This document shows, one piece after another, positions 26,374-35,159 of a DNA stretch of 64,000 bases. This stretch comes from an uncultured Flavobacteriaceae bacterium (lineage in GTDB: Bacteria; Bacteroidota; Bacteroidia; Flavobacteriales; Flavobacteriaceae): contig CANLWN010000004.1 in the NCBI GenBank assembly GCA_947494825.1, forward strand, positions 496,001 through 560,000, given 5' to 3'. Made by a program: the position numbers and the translations under genes. The notes below the pieces were generated by a model. The model was not told where the DNA came from and did not search any database. It saw nothing but the letters and a program-made list of their open reading frames with translations. The first letter of the stretch is position 1. Each line of letters opens with the position of its first letter.

Positions 26374-28648
26374 AGAACCTGTACAGGGCAGGCACAAACC
26401 GTATCTATGGGTAGCCCTGTTGCTCATGTCCCTGTCCCTTACGGCACAACAACAGGCCGAGGATGTAAAAGTCGGATTGGTGCTCAGTGGGGGTGGTGCC
26501 AAGGGGATGGCACATATAGGGGCATTGAAGGTGATCGAAGAGGCCGGAGTGGAAATCGATTATATTGGGGGGACCAGTATGGGGGCCATTGTAGGGGCAC
26601 TGTATGCCTCCGGATATTCTGCGGGGGAATTGGACTCAATTTTTAAAAATACCGATTTCACCGAGCTTATACAGGATAACCTGCCCAGAAATGCAAAAAC
26701 GTTCTATGAAAAAGAGGATTCGGAAAGATACGCGCTTACGTTGCCCTTCAGCAATTTTAAGATCTCCTTCCCTTCAGCAATCTCTAGAGGACAAAATATC
26801 TATAATGAATTGGTCCGTCTTTTATTTCATGTAAAGGATGTAGATGACTTTGGCCGCTTGCCCACCCCTTTTTTCTGTATAGCCACCAATATTGAGACGG
26901 GGGAAGAAGTGTTGTTGGACAGGGGATATCTCCCCGAGGCCATTTTGGCCAGTGGCACCTTTCCCTCCCTGTTTGAACCTTCGGAGATAGACGGGAACAT
27001 TTTGATAGATGGAGGCGTGGTCAATAACTATCCGGTGGAAAGGGTAAAGGCCCTGGGAGCGGATATCATCATTGGTGTAGATGTTCAGCACGGTCTGTCG
27101 GACAGGGAATCCCTAAATTCCGCCACAGAGATCTTGTTGCAGATCAACAATTTTAGAACGGTCAGCGATATGGTCGAAAAATCCAAGCAGACCGATATCT
27201 ATATCACGCCGGATATCGCCAATTTTTCGGTCATCGATTTTGACCTTGGTGGCCAGATCATCAAAAGTGGGGAAGTGGCCGCTAAACAGCACACTGTGGC
27301 GTTAAAGGCCCTTTCCATGCGGCAAAACCGTCAAAAAACGATAAAACCGGCCATTGAGCCGCAGGACTCCATTACCATAAACCGCCTTATTTTGCGCGGA
27401 AACAAGAATTATACCCGCGGTTATGTTAAAGGAAAGTTGCGATTTCCCCTAGGAGAGAAAACGACCTTCGAAAAACTGCAACAGGGAATCAGCAACCTTT
27501 CGGCTACCAGTAACTTTCAAGGACTGAGGTACGAGTTGGTGTCCAATGGCCTTGGGGTAGACCTTATTTTAAAACTGCGGGAGAACCCTACAAAAACTTA
27601 TATCCGCCTGGGCGCACATTATGATGACCTGTATAAAAGTGCGGCCATGATCAATTTAACCCGTAAGAACTCTTTACTTAAAGATGATGTGGCTTCGTTC
27701 GACTTTATTTTGGGCGATAATATCAGGTATAATCTGCAGTATTATGTGGATAAGGGATTTTACTGGAGCTTTGGGGTCAATTCCAAATTTGATCAGTTCG
27801 AGGAAGAAATAGATTTTGATTTGATTCGATCAAATTTTGAGGTCACTGACGACCCCAATATCAATTCCATTAACCTGGATGTTTCGGACCTGACCAATCA
27901 AATTTATCTACAAACCGTGTTTCAGGAGGAATTTGCCGTAACCCTGGGCGCAGAACACAAATTCCTAAAATATAGCACCAGGACATTACGGGATTCCACT
28001 GCTGGGAACAACATGGCCCTGAACCTGTCTTCCGAGGGCCGAACATTCTTTGAAAAGAGCAACTATTTTAGCGCCTACGGGAATCTCATTCTGGACACTT
28101 ATGACGACAATTATTTTCCAAGCAAGGGCTTGTACTTCAACGGAGACTTCCACTTGTATTTGTTTTCATCCGATTTCAATGATAATTTCAAGGAGTTTTC
28201 CATTGCCAAGGCCAGAATGGGTGCGGCCTTTCCCTTGGCTGGGAAATTTTCCCTGAACATAGAGACCGAAGGGGGCTTTAAATTGGGCACCTCCGGGGTT
28301 ACTTCCTTTGATTTTGTGCTGGGAGGCTTTGGGAACAACCTGACCAATAATTTTGTACCCTTTTTGGGCTATGATTTTTTAAGCCTGCCAGGAAACAGCT
28401 ATGTAAAGGCATTTGGGCGGTTGGATTATGAATTCTCCCCAAAGAACCATCTTATGTTCTCGGCAAATTTTGCCAATGTGGACGACGATCTTTTCCGGAC
28501 GGGGGAGTGGTTTACGGAGCCCAGCTTTTCCGGTTATTCACTGGGATACGGATGGGAGTCCTTTGTGGGCCCTATGCAGGTATTGTATTCCTGGTCCCCG
28601 GAAATAGATAGCAGTAACATCTTTATTAGTATAGGATATTGGTTTTAA
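26357..28648 (+). CDS. Patatin-like phospholipase fused to POTRA and outer-membrane barrel
   Basis: 763 residues with a signal peptide (about 1-30, ending SLTAQQ). The patatin domain (about 36-225) has the oxyanion block SGGGAKGMAHIG, nucleophile elbow GGTSMGA and the catalytic Asp in DGGVVNNYP. A POTRA-like segment follows (about 340-405, INRLILRGNKNYTRGYVKGKL in part) and then a barrel of the BamA/Omp85 surface-antigen type (about 415-763) ending in aromatic IGYWF. This is the type Vd (PlpD-like) layout in which a lipase is displayed or released through its own barrel. It overlaps uvrC by 17 bp. Confidence 0.93.
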   Translation: MKPFTKEPVQGRHKPYLWVALLLMSLSLTAQQQAEDVKVGLVLSGGGAKGMAHIGALKVIEEAGVEIDYIGGTSMGAIVGALYASGYSAGELDSIFKNTDFTELIQDNLPRNAKTFYEKEDSERYALTLPFSNFKISFPSAISRGQNIYNELVRLLFHVKDVDDFGRLPTPFFCIATNIETGEEVLLDRGYLPEAILASGTFPSLFEPSEIDGNILIDGGVVNNYPVERVKALGADIIIGVDVQHGLSDRESLNSATEILLQINNFRTVSDMVEKSKQTDIYITPDIANFSVIDFDLGGQIIKSGEVAAKQHTVALKALSMRQNRQKTIKPAIEPQDSITINRLILRGNKNYTRGYVKGKLRFPLGEKTTFEKLQQGISNLSATSNFQGLRYELVSNGLGVDLILKLRENPTKTYIRLGAHYDDLYKSAAMINLTRKNSLLKDDVASFDFILGDNIRYNLQYYVDKGFYWSFGVNSKFDQFEEEIDFDLIRSNFEVTDDPNINSINLDVSDLTNQIYLQTVFQEEFAVTLGAEHKFLKYSTRTLRDSTAGNNMALNLSSEGRTFFEKSNYFSAYGNLILDTYDDNYFPSKGLYFNGDFHLYLFSSDFNDNFKEFSIAKARMGAAFPLAGKFSLNIETEGGFKLGTSGVTSFDFVLGGFGNNLTNNFVPFLGYDFLSLPGNSYVKAFGRLDYEFSPKNHLMFSANFANVDDDLFRTGEWFTEPSFSGYSLGYGWESFVGPMQVLYSWSPEIDSSNIFISIGYWF

Positions 28649-28761
28649 GCCGTATGCCGTATCGAGAGTTGATCGTTTTTTTACGATATTTGTACTTCGG
28701 ATTCCCGATGATATGCTAGAAACACGGATTGATATAACTGCCCATCTCAGGGCTATGTGGT

Positions 28762-28799
28762 AAGGACATGGTGGAGACTTTCCACCACACATATCCTTA
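28762..28799. repeat. Imperfect inverted repeat before hppD
   Basis: AAGGACATGGTGGA and TCCACCACACATATCCTT form a hairpin with TGGTGGA/TCCACCA as core and AAGGA/TCCTT at the base. It lies in the 185-bp gap between the patatin gene and hppD. No T-run follows, so it is not a standard terminator; an mRNA leader structure or operator is possible. Confidence 0.4.
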
Positions 28800-28833
28800 T
28801 TCAATATTTAGTTAATCTATTCAAAAGAACATC

Positions 28834-29997
28834 ATGGCAGCAGAAATAAAGAATTTAAAAGATTTAAAGAACACGGAATATTCCCTGAAGAAACTATTTT
28901 CGGACGCGGAGGATTTCCTTCCACTCCTGGGCACGGACTACGTGGAACTTTATGTAGGAAACGCGAAGCAGTCCGCCCATTATTACAAGACGGCCTTTGG
29001 GTTTCAGTCCGAGGCCTATGCCGGTTTGGAAACAGGCCTTAAAGATCGGGTGTCCTATGTTTTGAAACAGGGAAAAATTAGATTGGTACTGACCAGCCCT
29101 TTGCAAAAAGGGGGCGAAATCAACAGACACATAGAGGAACATGGAGATGGGGTCAAAGTGGTGGCCTTATGGGTCGAAGATGCCACTAAGGCATTCGAGG
29201 AAACCACCAAGCGCGGGGCCAAGCCCTTTATGCAACCCACCCGTGAGGAAGATGGGCAGGGCCATACCATACGGTCTGGAATCTACACCTATGGTGAAAC
29301 GGTGCATATTTTCGTTGAGCGCAAAAACTACCAGGGCGTTTTTCTGCCCGGATACAAAAAATGGGAGTCGCACTACAACCCTGAACCAGTGGGATTAAAA
29401 TTTATAGACCATATGGTGGGCAACGTAGGTTGGGATGAAATGAACACCTGGTGCAAGTTTTACGGGGAAGTTATGGGCTTTGCCCAAATCATTTCCTTTG
29501 TGGACGATGATATTGCAACGGAGTACACTGCCCTAATGAGCAAGGTGATGAGCAATGGGAACGGCCGCGTAAAGTTCCCTATCAACGAACCGGCCAAGGG
29601 CAAGAAAAAATCACAAATTGAAGAGTATTTGGATTTTTACAACGGCCCTGGGGTACAGCATATTGCCGTTGCCACGGACAACATTGTGGAAACGGTTTCC
29701 GCCATGCGCGATAGAGGGGTAGAGTTTTTATATGTGCCCGAAGAATATTACGACGACTTATTGGAAAGGGTCGGCGAAATAGATGAGGACGTTGAGGTGC
29801 TAAAAAAACACGGTATCCTTATCGATCGGGATGAGGAGGGGTACTTGTTACAATTGTTTACAAAAACGGTAGTGGACAGGCCCACTATGTTTATCGAGGT
29901 TATTCAACGCAAGGGCGCCCAGTCTTTCGGGGTTGGAAATTTCAAGGCACTATTTGAGGCTATAGAACGCGAACAAGAGGCTAGGGGAACCCTTTAA
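28834..29997 (+). CDS. hppD: 4-hydroxyphenylpyruvate dioxygenase
   Basis: 387 residues of the vicinal-oxygen-chelate fold. The enzyme turns 4-hydroxyphenylpyruvate into homogentisate in tyrosine breakdown. Iron ligands are in the C-terminal half: His in KFIDHMVGNV, His in GVQHIAVATD, Glu in MFIEVIQRKG. The N-terminal half has the matching DYVELYVGNAKQSAHYYKTAFGF block, shown in part. The homogentisate dioxygenase gene that would come next in the pathway is not in this window. hppD is followed by a 300-bp gap that may encode a small RNA. Confidence 0.95.
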   Translation: MAAEIKNLKDLKNTEYSLKKLFSDAEDFLPLLGTDYVELYVGNAKQSAHYYKTAFGFQSEAYAGLETGLKDRVSYVLKQGKIRLVLTSPLQKGGEINRHIEEHGDGVKVVALWVEDATKAFEETTKRGAKPFMQPTREEDGQGHTIRSGIYTYGETVHIFVERKNYQGVFLPGYKKWESHYNPEPVGLKFIDHMVGNVGWDEMNTWCKFYGEVMGFAQIISFVDDDIATEYTALMSKVMSNGNGRVKFPINEPAKGKKKSQIEEYLDFYNGPGVQHIAVATDNIVETVSAMRDRGVEFLYVPEEYYDDLLERVGEIDEDVEVLKKHGILIDRDEEGYLLQLFTKTVVDRPTMFIEVIQRKGAQSFGVGNFKALFEAIEREQEARGTL

Positions 29998-30107
29998 AGG
30001 CCCCTGCTTTCTTAATAATTTGCAAATTTTTGCCCGGCTTATCTAAATTACTGTTAAGACGATAGTTAAAGTACGTTAAAACAATTTACAGAACAGAAAT
30101 GATGCCT

Positions 30108-30115
30108 TAAATTTG
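30108..30115 (+). promoter_or_regulatory. -7 promoter box of a possible small RNA
   Basis: TAAATTTG matches TAnnTTTG exactly. It lies about 110 bases after the hppD stop and 84 bases before a strong terminator, with no ATG frame between. Confidence 0.5.
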
Positions 30116-30120
30116 TAACA

Positions 30121-30223
30121 CATAAGGGGTGGTTCCCTTATTACTTTAAGTATTGGTTTTTCATAATTTAAAGTTTGGTTGGTTATTTAGGAAAAGCCCA
30201 GTGTCAACACTGGGCTTTTTTTT
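30121..30223 (+). ncRNA. Candidate ~100-nt small RNA
   Basis: The stretch between the -7 box at 30108 and the terminator at 30192-30223 has no ATG-started frame. It begins with a short hairpin (AAGGG at 30124 with CCCTT at 30135), continues through an AU-rich single-stranded segment (about 30140-30190) and ends in a strong intrinsic terminator. That is the usual build of a bacterial small RNA. The alternative is a long 3' UTR of hppD. No known RNA family was recognised. Confidence 0.4.
30192..30223 (+). terminator. Intrinsic terminator in the hppD-DUF3108 gap
   Basis: AAAAGCCCAGTG pairs with CACTGGGCTTTT (12 bp, 4-base loop TCAA) and runs into T up to 30223. It ends either the candidate small RNA or the hppD transcript. 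Confidence 0.93.
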
Positions 30224-30313
30224 GTGCAATACTTTGGAACAAAATTTGTTTAAGTAAATGTAAAGTGGAAATAATTTAATCCCGTTTTAGTAATTTTAGT
30301 GCAACTTTCGGCT

Positions 30314-31093
30314 ATGAAAAAACTTTACATCGTTCTTGTTGTATTTGTGGGCCTTTCCTTAAATGCCCAAGAAAAAGGACCTGCCTTTAAATCTGGAGAG
30401 TGGCTTAAGTTCAGAATACATTATGGATTTTTGAATGCCAGTTTTGCGACCCTTCATCTAAAGACCGATGTTATAAACGATACTCCGGTCTATCATGTGG
30501 TAGGCAGGGGAAGGACCACGGGCTTTGCTAGCATCTTTTTTAAGGTAGACGACACCTATGAAAGCTATTTTGGCCAACAGAACGGAAAACCGTACAAGTT
30601 TGTGCGCAAGATCAATGAGGGGGGCTATACCAAGGATGTGGAAATAAACTTTGACCATGAAAACGATCTTGCGGTACTAAATGACAAGAAGAACAAGAAA
30701 AAGTTTAATTTTACGATCCGGGATAGTATACAGGATCTGTTATCTGCCTTCTACTACCTGAGAAGCAATTATGAATTGGATGATTTGGTCAAGGGTGAAT
30801 CCATACAGTTGGATATGCTTTACGATGATGATGGAATCTTTAAGTTCAAGCTCAAGTATTTGGGGAAAGAAATATTGCGCACCAAGTTCGGCAAGGTAGA
30901 ATGTTTAAAATTTAGACCTTACGTACAGTCGGGCAGGGTATTTAAGGAACAGGAAAGTCTGTCCCTTTGGGTATCCAACGACCGCAATAAGATTCCCATT
31001 AGGATAAAGGCAGATTTGGCTGTCGGTTCCATAAAGGCAGATTTGGCCGGATATAACGGTTTAAGGAACCAGTTTAAAATAATAATGGATTAG
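30314..31093 (+). CDS. DUF3108 exported protein
   Basis: 259 residues from the ATG at 30314 (a GTG at 30299 is in frame but lies before the signal peptide). Residues 1-19 (MKKLYIVLVVFVGLSLNAQ) are a signal peptide. The mature part fits DUF3108, a beta-rich periplasmic or outer-membrane-associated fold, with GEWLKFRIHYGFLNASFATL near its start and FGKVECLKFRPYVQSG before the end. Function is unknown. The TDO gene starts 8 bp downstream and the M23 peptidase follows that, so they may share a transcript. Confidence 0.82.
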   Translation: MKKLYIVLVVFVGLSLNAQEKGPAFKSGEWLKFRIHYGFLNASFATLHLKTDVINDTPVYHVVGRGRTTGFASIFFKVDDTYESYFGQQNGKPYKFVRKINEGGYTKDVEINFDHENDLAVLNDKKNKKKFNFTIRDSIQDLLSAFYYLRSNYELDDLVKGESIQLDMLYDDDGIFKFKLKYLGKEILRTKFGKVECLKFRPYVQSGRVFKEQESLSLWVSNDRNKIPIRIKADLAVGSIKADLAGYNGLRNQFKIIMD

Positions 31094-31101
31094 GGCACTT
31101 T

Positions 31102-32070
31102 ATGAACGATAAGGAGCGGATTGAATCGCAAATCGCCAAACTCGCCGAAAAATATAAGAATTCTGGTCAAGATTTAAGCTCTTATCTGGATGGGCTTCTC
31201 TACCAGCGTTACCTTACCTATTGGGATTATATCCATTTGGATACTCTTTTGAGTCTTCAGGTACCGAGGACCCATTTCCCGGATGAGGAGATCTTCATCA
31301 TGTACCATCAGATTACGGAACTCTATTTTAAATTAATTCTTCATGAGCAAAAACAATTGGTGGATGTCGTTTCACAGGAAGCCCATTTTTTTATAGAGAA
31401 GGTCAATAGGATAAATAGCTATTACAAGGCCCTAATTTCCTCCTTTAGTATTATGATAAAGGGGATGGAGCGCGAGCAGTTTTTGCAATACAGAATGGCC
31501 CTTTTGCCCGCTAGCGGATTTCAATCGGCCCAGTACAGAATGATCGAGGTCTACGCCACGCCCTTGGAGAATTTGGTACACCATACCGAACGGGATAGGT
31601 TTTCCTCAAAGAATAGTATTGAAGAGCTGTTTGAGCATATCTATTGGAAAAAAGGAGCCACGGATAAGGCAACGGGTGAAAAGACCCTGACCCTTAAGCA
31701 ATTTGAGTATCGGTATACGCCCAGGCTCATACGGATCGCCAAACAATTGAAGGATACCACCATATATCACAAATACCAGAAATTACCTGAGGAAATTAAG
31801 CATAATAAAACCCTGATAGCTGCGTTAAAAAAATTGGATATCAATGCAAACGTGAATTGGCCATTGATGCATATGGGCTCTGCCTATAGATATCTGGCCA
31901 AGGACAACAAAACAATAGATGCAACAGGGGGCACCAATTGGAAGAAGTTTTTACCTCCAAGTTTTCAAAAAGTGGTGTTTTTCCCTGAACTGTATTCAAA
32001 AAAAGAGTTGGATAATTGGGGAAAACAATGGGTAGACCATATCTTTAACCCCGAAAAACTAGAACAATAG
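31102..32070 (+). CDS. kynA: Tryptophan 2,3-dioxygenase family protein
   Basis: 322 residues of the TDO family, heme enzymes that open the indole ring of tryptophan to N-formylkynurenine. The conserved LSLQVPRTHFPDEEIFIMYHQITELYFKL region, given here in part, matches the substrate/heme pocket start; FLQYRMALLPASGFQSAQYR and MHMGSAYRYL follow, the last with a likely proximal His. It is somewhat longer than the usual bacterial TDO (about 280) because of an insertion near 185-215 (GATDKATGEKTL). It lies between DUF3108 and an M23 peptidase. Confidence 0.9.
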   Translation: MNDKERIESQIAKLAEKYKNSGQDLSSYLDGLLYQRYLTYWDYIHLDTLLSLQVPRTHFPDEEIFIMYHQITELYFKLILHEQKQLVDVVSQEAHFFIEKVNRINSYYKALISSFSIMIKGMEREQFLQYRMALLPASGFQSAQYRMIEVYATPLENLVHHTERDRFSSKNSIEELFEHIYWKKGATDKATGEKTLTLKQFEYRYTPRLIRIAKQLKDTTIYHKYQKLPEEIKHNKTLIAALKKLDINANVNWPLMHMGSAYRYLAKDNKTIDATGGTNWKKFLPPSFQKVVFFPELYSKKELDNWGKQWVDHIFNPEKLEQ

Positions 32071-32077
32071 AATAGGC

Positions 32078-33349
32078 ATGCAAAAATATTGGGGCTTCAT
32101 TTTGGCATTGGTTTTACTGGCATCCTGTAAAGAGGACAAACCCCTCAAGCAAGAGGTGGTCGCCGTGAAAGCCGATGAAATACCGGTTGTGGTAAAGCAG
32201 TATGGGTTTAACCTGGATAACTTTAAGGTACAACAAGATACCGTAAAGAGCGGGGATAGTTTTGGGGAACTCATGCTCCAAAACAAGGTGGATTACCCCA
32301 AAATTGCAAGGGTTTCCGAGGAATTCAGGGATACCTTTGACGTGCGAAAGATTATGGTGGGGAAACCCTATTGGATTCTAAAATCCAAAGATAGTACAGA
32401 AAGGGCCCAAGTATTCATCTATGAAAACGACCGCATCAATTATACCGTGGTGGACCTTAGGGACTCTGTGGTGGCCTACAAAGAGAAGAAGGAAGTAAAG
32501 TATGTGCAAAGGGAAGCTTCGGGAATTATTGAAACTTCTTTGTCGGAAGCCATACTGGACCAGGGAATAGATTATAACATAACCAACAACCTATCCGAGA
32601 TATACGCCTGGACCATAGATTTCTTCAGACTACAAAAAGGGGATAAATTCAAGGTCATCTACAAGGAAAAATTTATCAACGACAGTATATATGCAGGGGC
32701 AGAACCTATTGAGGCAGCCTATTTTGAGCATAATGGAAAACCCTTTTACGCCTTCAATTTTGAAGCGGATTCCCTTAAGAACCTGGATGATTATTTTGAT
32801 GAATCGGCCAATAATTTGAGAAGAACGTTTTTACGGGCTCCTGTAAAGTTTAGTAGAATATCGTCCAGATATAACCTAAAAAGGAGGATACGCTACTACG
32901 GATACAGGGTTAGGCCGCACAAGGGAACGGATTATGCCGCACCTGTGGGCACGCCCATTTTGGCTACCGCCAATGGTACCGTTACCGAGTCTACAAGGCG
33001 CGGGGGCAATGGACGGTATGTAAAGATCAGACATAACGGCACCTATAGTACCCAGTACTTGCACATGAAAAAACAAAAGGTAAAACGGGGCGATTTTGTA
33101 CAGCAGGGCGACGTTATCGGATGGGTAGGCATGACCGGCAATACCGGTGGCCCCCACGTATGTTATCGTTTCTGGAAAAATGGCCGGCAGGTAGACCCCT
33201 TTAGAGAGGAGCTACCGGCAGCGGAACCCCTTGCAGAAGCCTTAAGGCCCAAGTATACCGAATTTATAGCACCCATAAAAGATCAGTTGGATTGCATGGG
33301 TTTCCCGGAAAAAGAATCTCAGGTTGATCTCCTAACGCTGAATCAATAA
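32078..33349 (+). CDS. M23 family peptidoglycan endopeptidase, lipoprotein
   Basis: 423 residues with a lipoprotein signal (Cys17 in [10 protein letters not shown]), a central spacer (about 40-260) and a LytM domain (about 270-380). Zinc and active-site residues are His281 and Asp285 in HKGTDYAAP, His329 in YLHMKK and His360 in [10 protein letters not shown]. The usual H-x-H is H-V-C here, so the third zinc ligand is Cys362 instead of His. I have the impression that this variant recurs in flavobacterial homologs. The protein would cut peptide crosslinks in the cell wall, or act as an amidase activator if inactive. pgi starts one base after its stop. Confidence 0.9.
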   Translation: MQKYWGFILALVLLASCKEDKPLKQEVVAVKADEIPVVVKQYGFNLDNFKVQQDTVKSGDSFGELMLQNKVDYPKIARVSEEFRDTFDVRKIMVGKPYWILKSKDSTERAQVFIYENDRINYTVVDLRDSVVAYKEKKEVKYVQREASGIIETSLSEAILDQGIDYNITNNLSEIYAWTIDFFRLQKGDKFKVIYKEKFINDSIYAGAEPIEAAYFEHNGKPFYAFNFEADSLKNLDDYFDESANNLRRTFLRAPVKFSRISSRYNLKRRIRYYGYRVRPHKGTDYAAPVGTPILATANGTVTESTRRGGNGRYVKIRHNGTYSTQYLHMKKQKVKRGDFVQQGDVIGWVGMTGNTGGPHVCYRFWKNGRQVDPFREELPAAEPLAEALRPKYTEFIAPIKDQLDCMGFPEKESQVDLLTLNQ

Positions 33350-33350
33350 A

Positions 33351-34988
33351 ATGCCATTACAGAACACCGACCCAACCACCACCAAAGCCTGGGAAAAACT
33401 GACCCAACATTTTACTGAAAACAGAACCCTAAAACTTAAAGATCTCTTTGCGGCCAATAAAGAAAGGGCCAAGGAGTTCAGTATAAGCTGGGGCGATTTT
33501 TTATTGGATTATTCCAAGAACCGGATTAATGGGGAGACCATGTCCCTTTTGCAGGCACTTGCCCGTGAGATGGGACTAAAAGATGCCATCCAGAAATATT
33601 TTTCGGGGGATACGATCAACGAGACCGAAGGGAGGGCCGTACTTCATACGGCTTTGCGCGCCAGGGAATCGGCAACGGTACAAGTTGCAGGTGAAAATGT
33701 GATTCCCGAGGTGTACCGTGTCAAGGCACAGATCAAGGCCTTTACGGAAGCGGTAATCTCCGGGGATAAAAGAGGATACACAGGAAAAAAATTCACGGAT
33801 ATCGTGAATATTGGTATCGGGGGTTCAGATTTGGGACCTGCGATGGTCACCGAGGCCTTGAAATTTTATAAGAACCATCTAAAGGCCCACTTTGTAAGCA
33901 ATGTGGATGGGGATCATGTGCACGAAATCCTTAAGGAGCTCGATCCGGAGACCACACTGTTCATTGTGGTTTCCAAGACCTTTACCACTCAGGAGACCCT
34001 GAGCAATGCCACGACCATCAAAAAGTGGTTCCTGGGTTATGCGGAACAACAGGATGTGGCCAAACATTTTGCTGCGGTTTCCACCAATGCGGCCCAAATA
34101 GAAGCCTTCGGCATTGCCGAGGAAAACGTATTTCCCATGTGGGATTGGGTGGGCGGTAGGTTCTCCTTGTGGAGCGCCGTGGGCCTATCCATAGCCCTTG
34201 CGGTAGGTTTCGAAAATTTTGATGCCCTTCTGGCCGGTGCCCATGACATGGATACGCATTTTAAAACGGCCGATTTTGAGGACAATATACCCGTTATCCT
34301 GGCCCTTTTGAGTATATGGTACAACAACTTCCACGGGGCCGAAACGGAGGCCATTATTCCCTATTCCCAATACCTGAATAGGTTTTCGGCCTATTTGCAG
34401 CAGGGGATTATGGAAAGTAATGGGAAGAGCGTGGGCAGGAATGGGCAAAGGACAGCCTACCAGACCGGGACCATAATCTGGGGAGAACCCGGAACCAACT
34501 CGCAGCACGCCTTTTTTCAGTTGATCCACCAGGGGACCAAGCTCATTCCGACCGATTTCATTGGATTTAAGGAATCCCTACATGGGGACACCGACCACCA
34601 CCACAAGCTAATGGCCAATTTTTTCGCCCAGACCGAAGCCCTGATGAACGGAAAATCCAAGGCAGAGGTGCTGACCGAATTGAAAGAAAAAGGCCTGTCC
34701 GAAAAGGAAATTGCGCCCCTACTTCCCTTTAAAGTTTTCGAGGGCAATAAGCCTACAAATACGCTACTTATCAAAAAACTGACCCCTAAAAGCTTGGGCG
34801 CTTTGATCGCGATGTACGAGCATAAGATATTCGTACAAGGGGTGTTATGGAACATCTATAGCTACGATCAGTGGGGTGTTGAACTCGGGAAGCAGTTGGC
34901 TACAGCCATTTTAAAGGATATACAGGATTCCGAAATCACTGATCACGATGCTTCTACAATGCAGCTTTTGCAATCTTTTAAGAACTAA
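33351..34988 (+). CDS. pgi: Glucose-6-phosphate isomerase
   Basis: 545 residues, usual length, interconverting glucose 6-phosphate and fructose 6-phosphate. Signatures are [27 protein letters not shown] for phosphate binding, [12 protein letters not shown], and the second family block near GVELGKQLA close to the C-terminus. It directly follows the M23 peptidase gene; the pairing has no obvious metabolic meaning. Confidence 0.97.
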   Translation: MPLQNTDPTTTKAWEKLTQHFTENRTLKLKDLFAANKERAKEFSISWGDFLLDYSKNRINGETMSLLQALAREMGLKDAIQKYFSGDTINETEGRAVLHTALRARESATVQVAGENVIPEVYRVKAQIKAFTEAVISGDKRGYTGKKFTDIVNIGIGGSDLGPAMVTEALKFYKNHLKAHFVSNVDGDHVHEILKELDPETTLFIVVSKTFTTQETLSNATTIKKWFLGYAEQQDVAKHFAAVSTNAAQIEAFGIAEENVFPMWDWVGGRFSLWSAVGLSIALAVGFENFDALLAGAHDMDTHFKTADFEDNIPVILALLSIWYNNFHGAETEAIIPYSQYLNRFSAYLQQGIMESNGKSVGRNGQRTAYQTGTIIWGEPGTNSQHAFFQLIHQGTKLIPTDFIGFKESLHGDTDHHHKLMANFFAQTEALMNGKSKAEVLTELKEKGLSEKEIAPLLPFKVFEGNKPTNTLLIKKLTPKSLGALIAMYEHKIFVQGVLWNIYSYDQWGVELGKQLATAILKDIQDSEITDHDASTMQLLQSFKN

Positions 34989-35159
34989 GGTAGAATTTCC
35001 CCATTTTTGAGCAACAGTTAATAACTTCTTGTTTTTCAGCTTTTTTTATGAAAAATTTATGTTAAATTGAACTCGACTAATTTAACGTTGGCTTAATGCA
35101 GGAGTGTTTGGAATACAGCACTTTTGTACCACGATTAAAAACAAATAAACACTGGAAAA

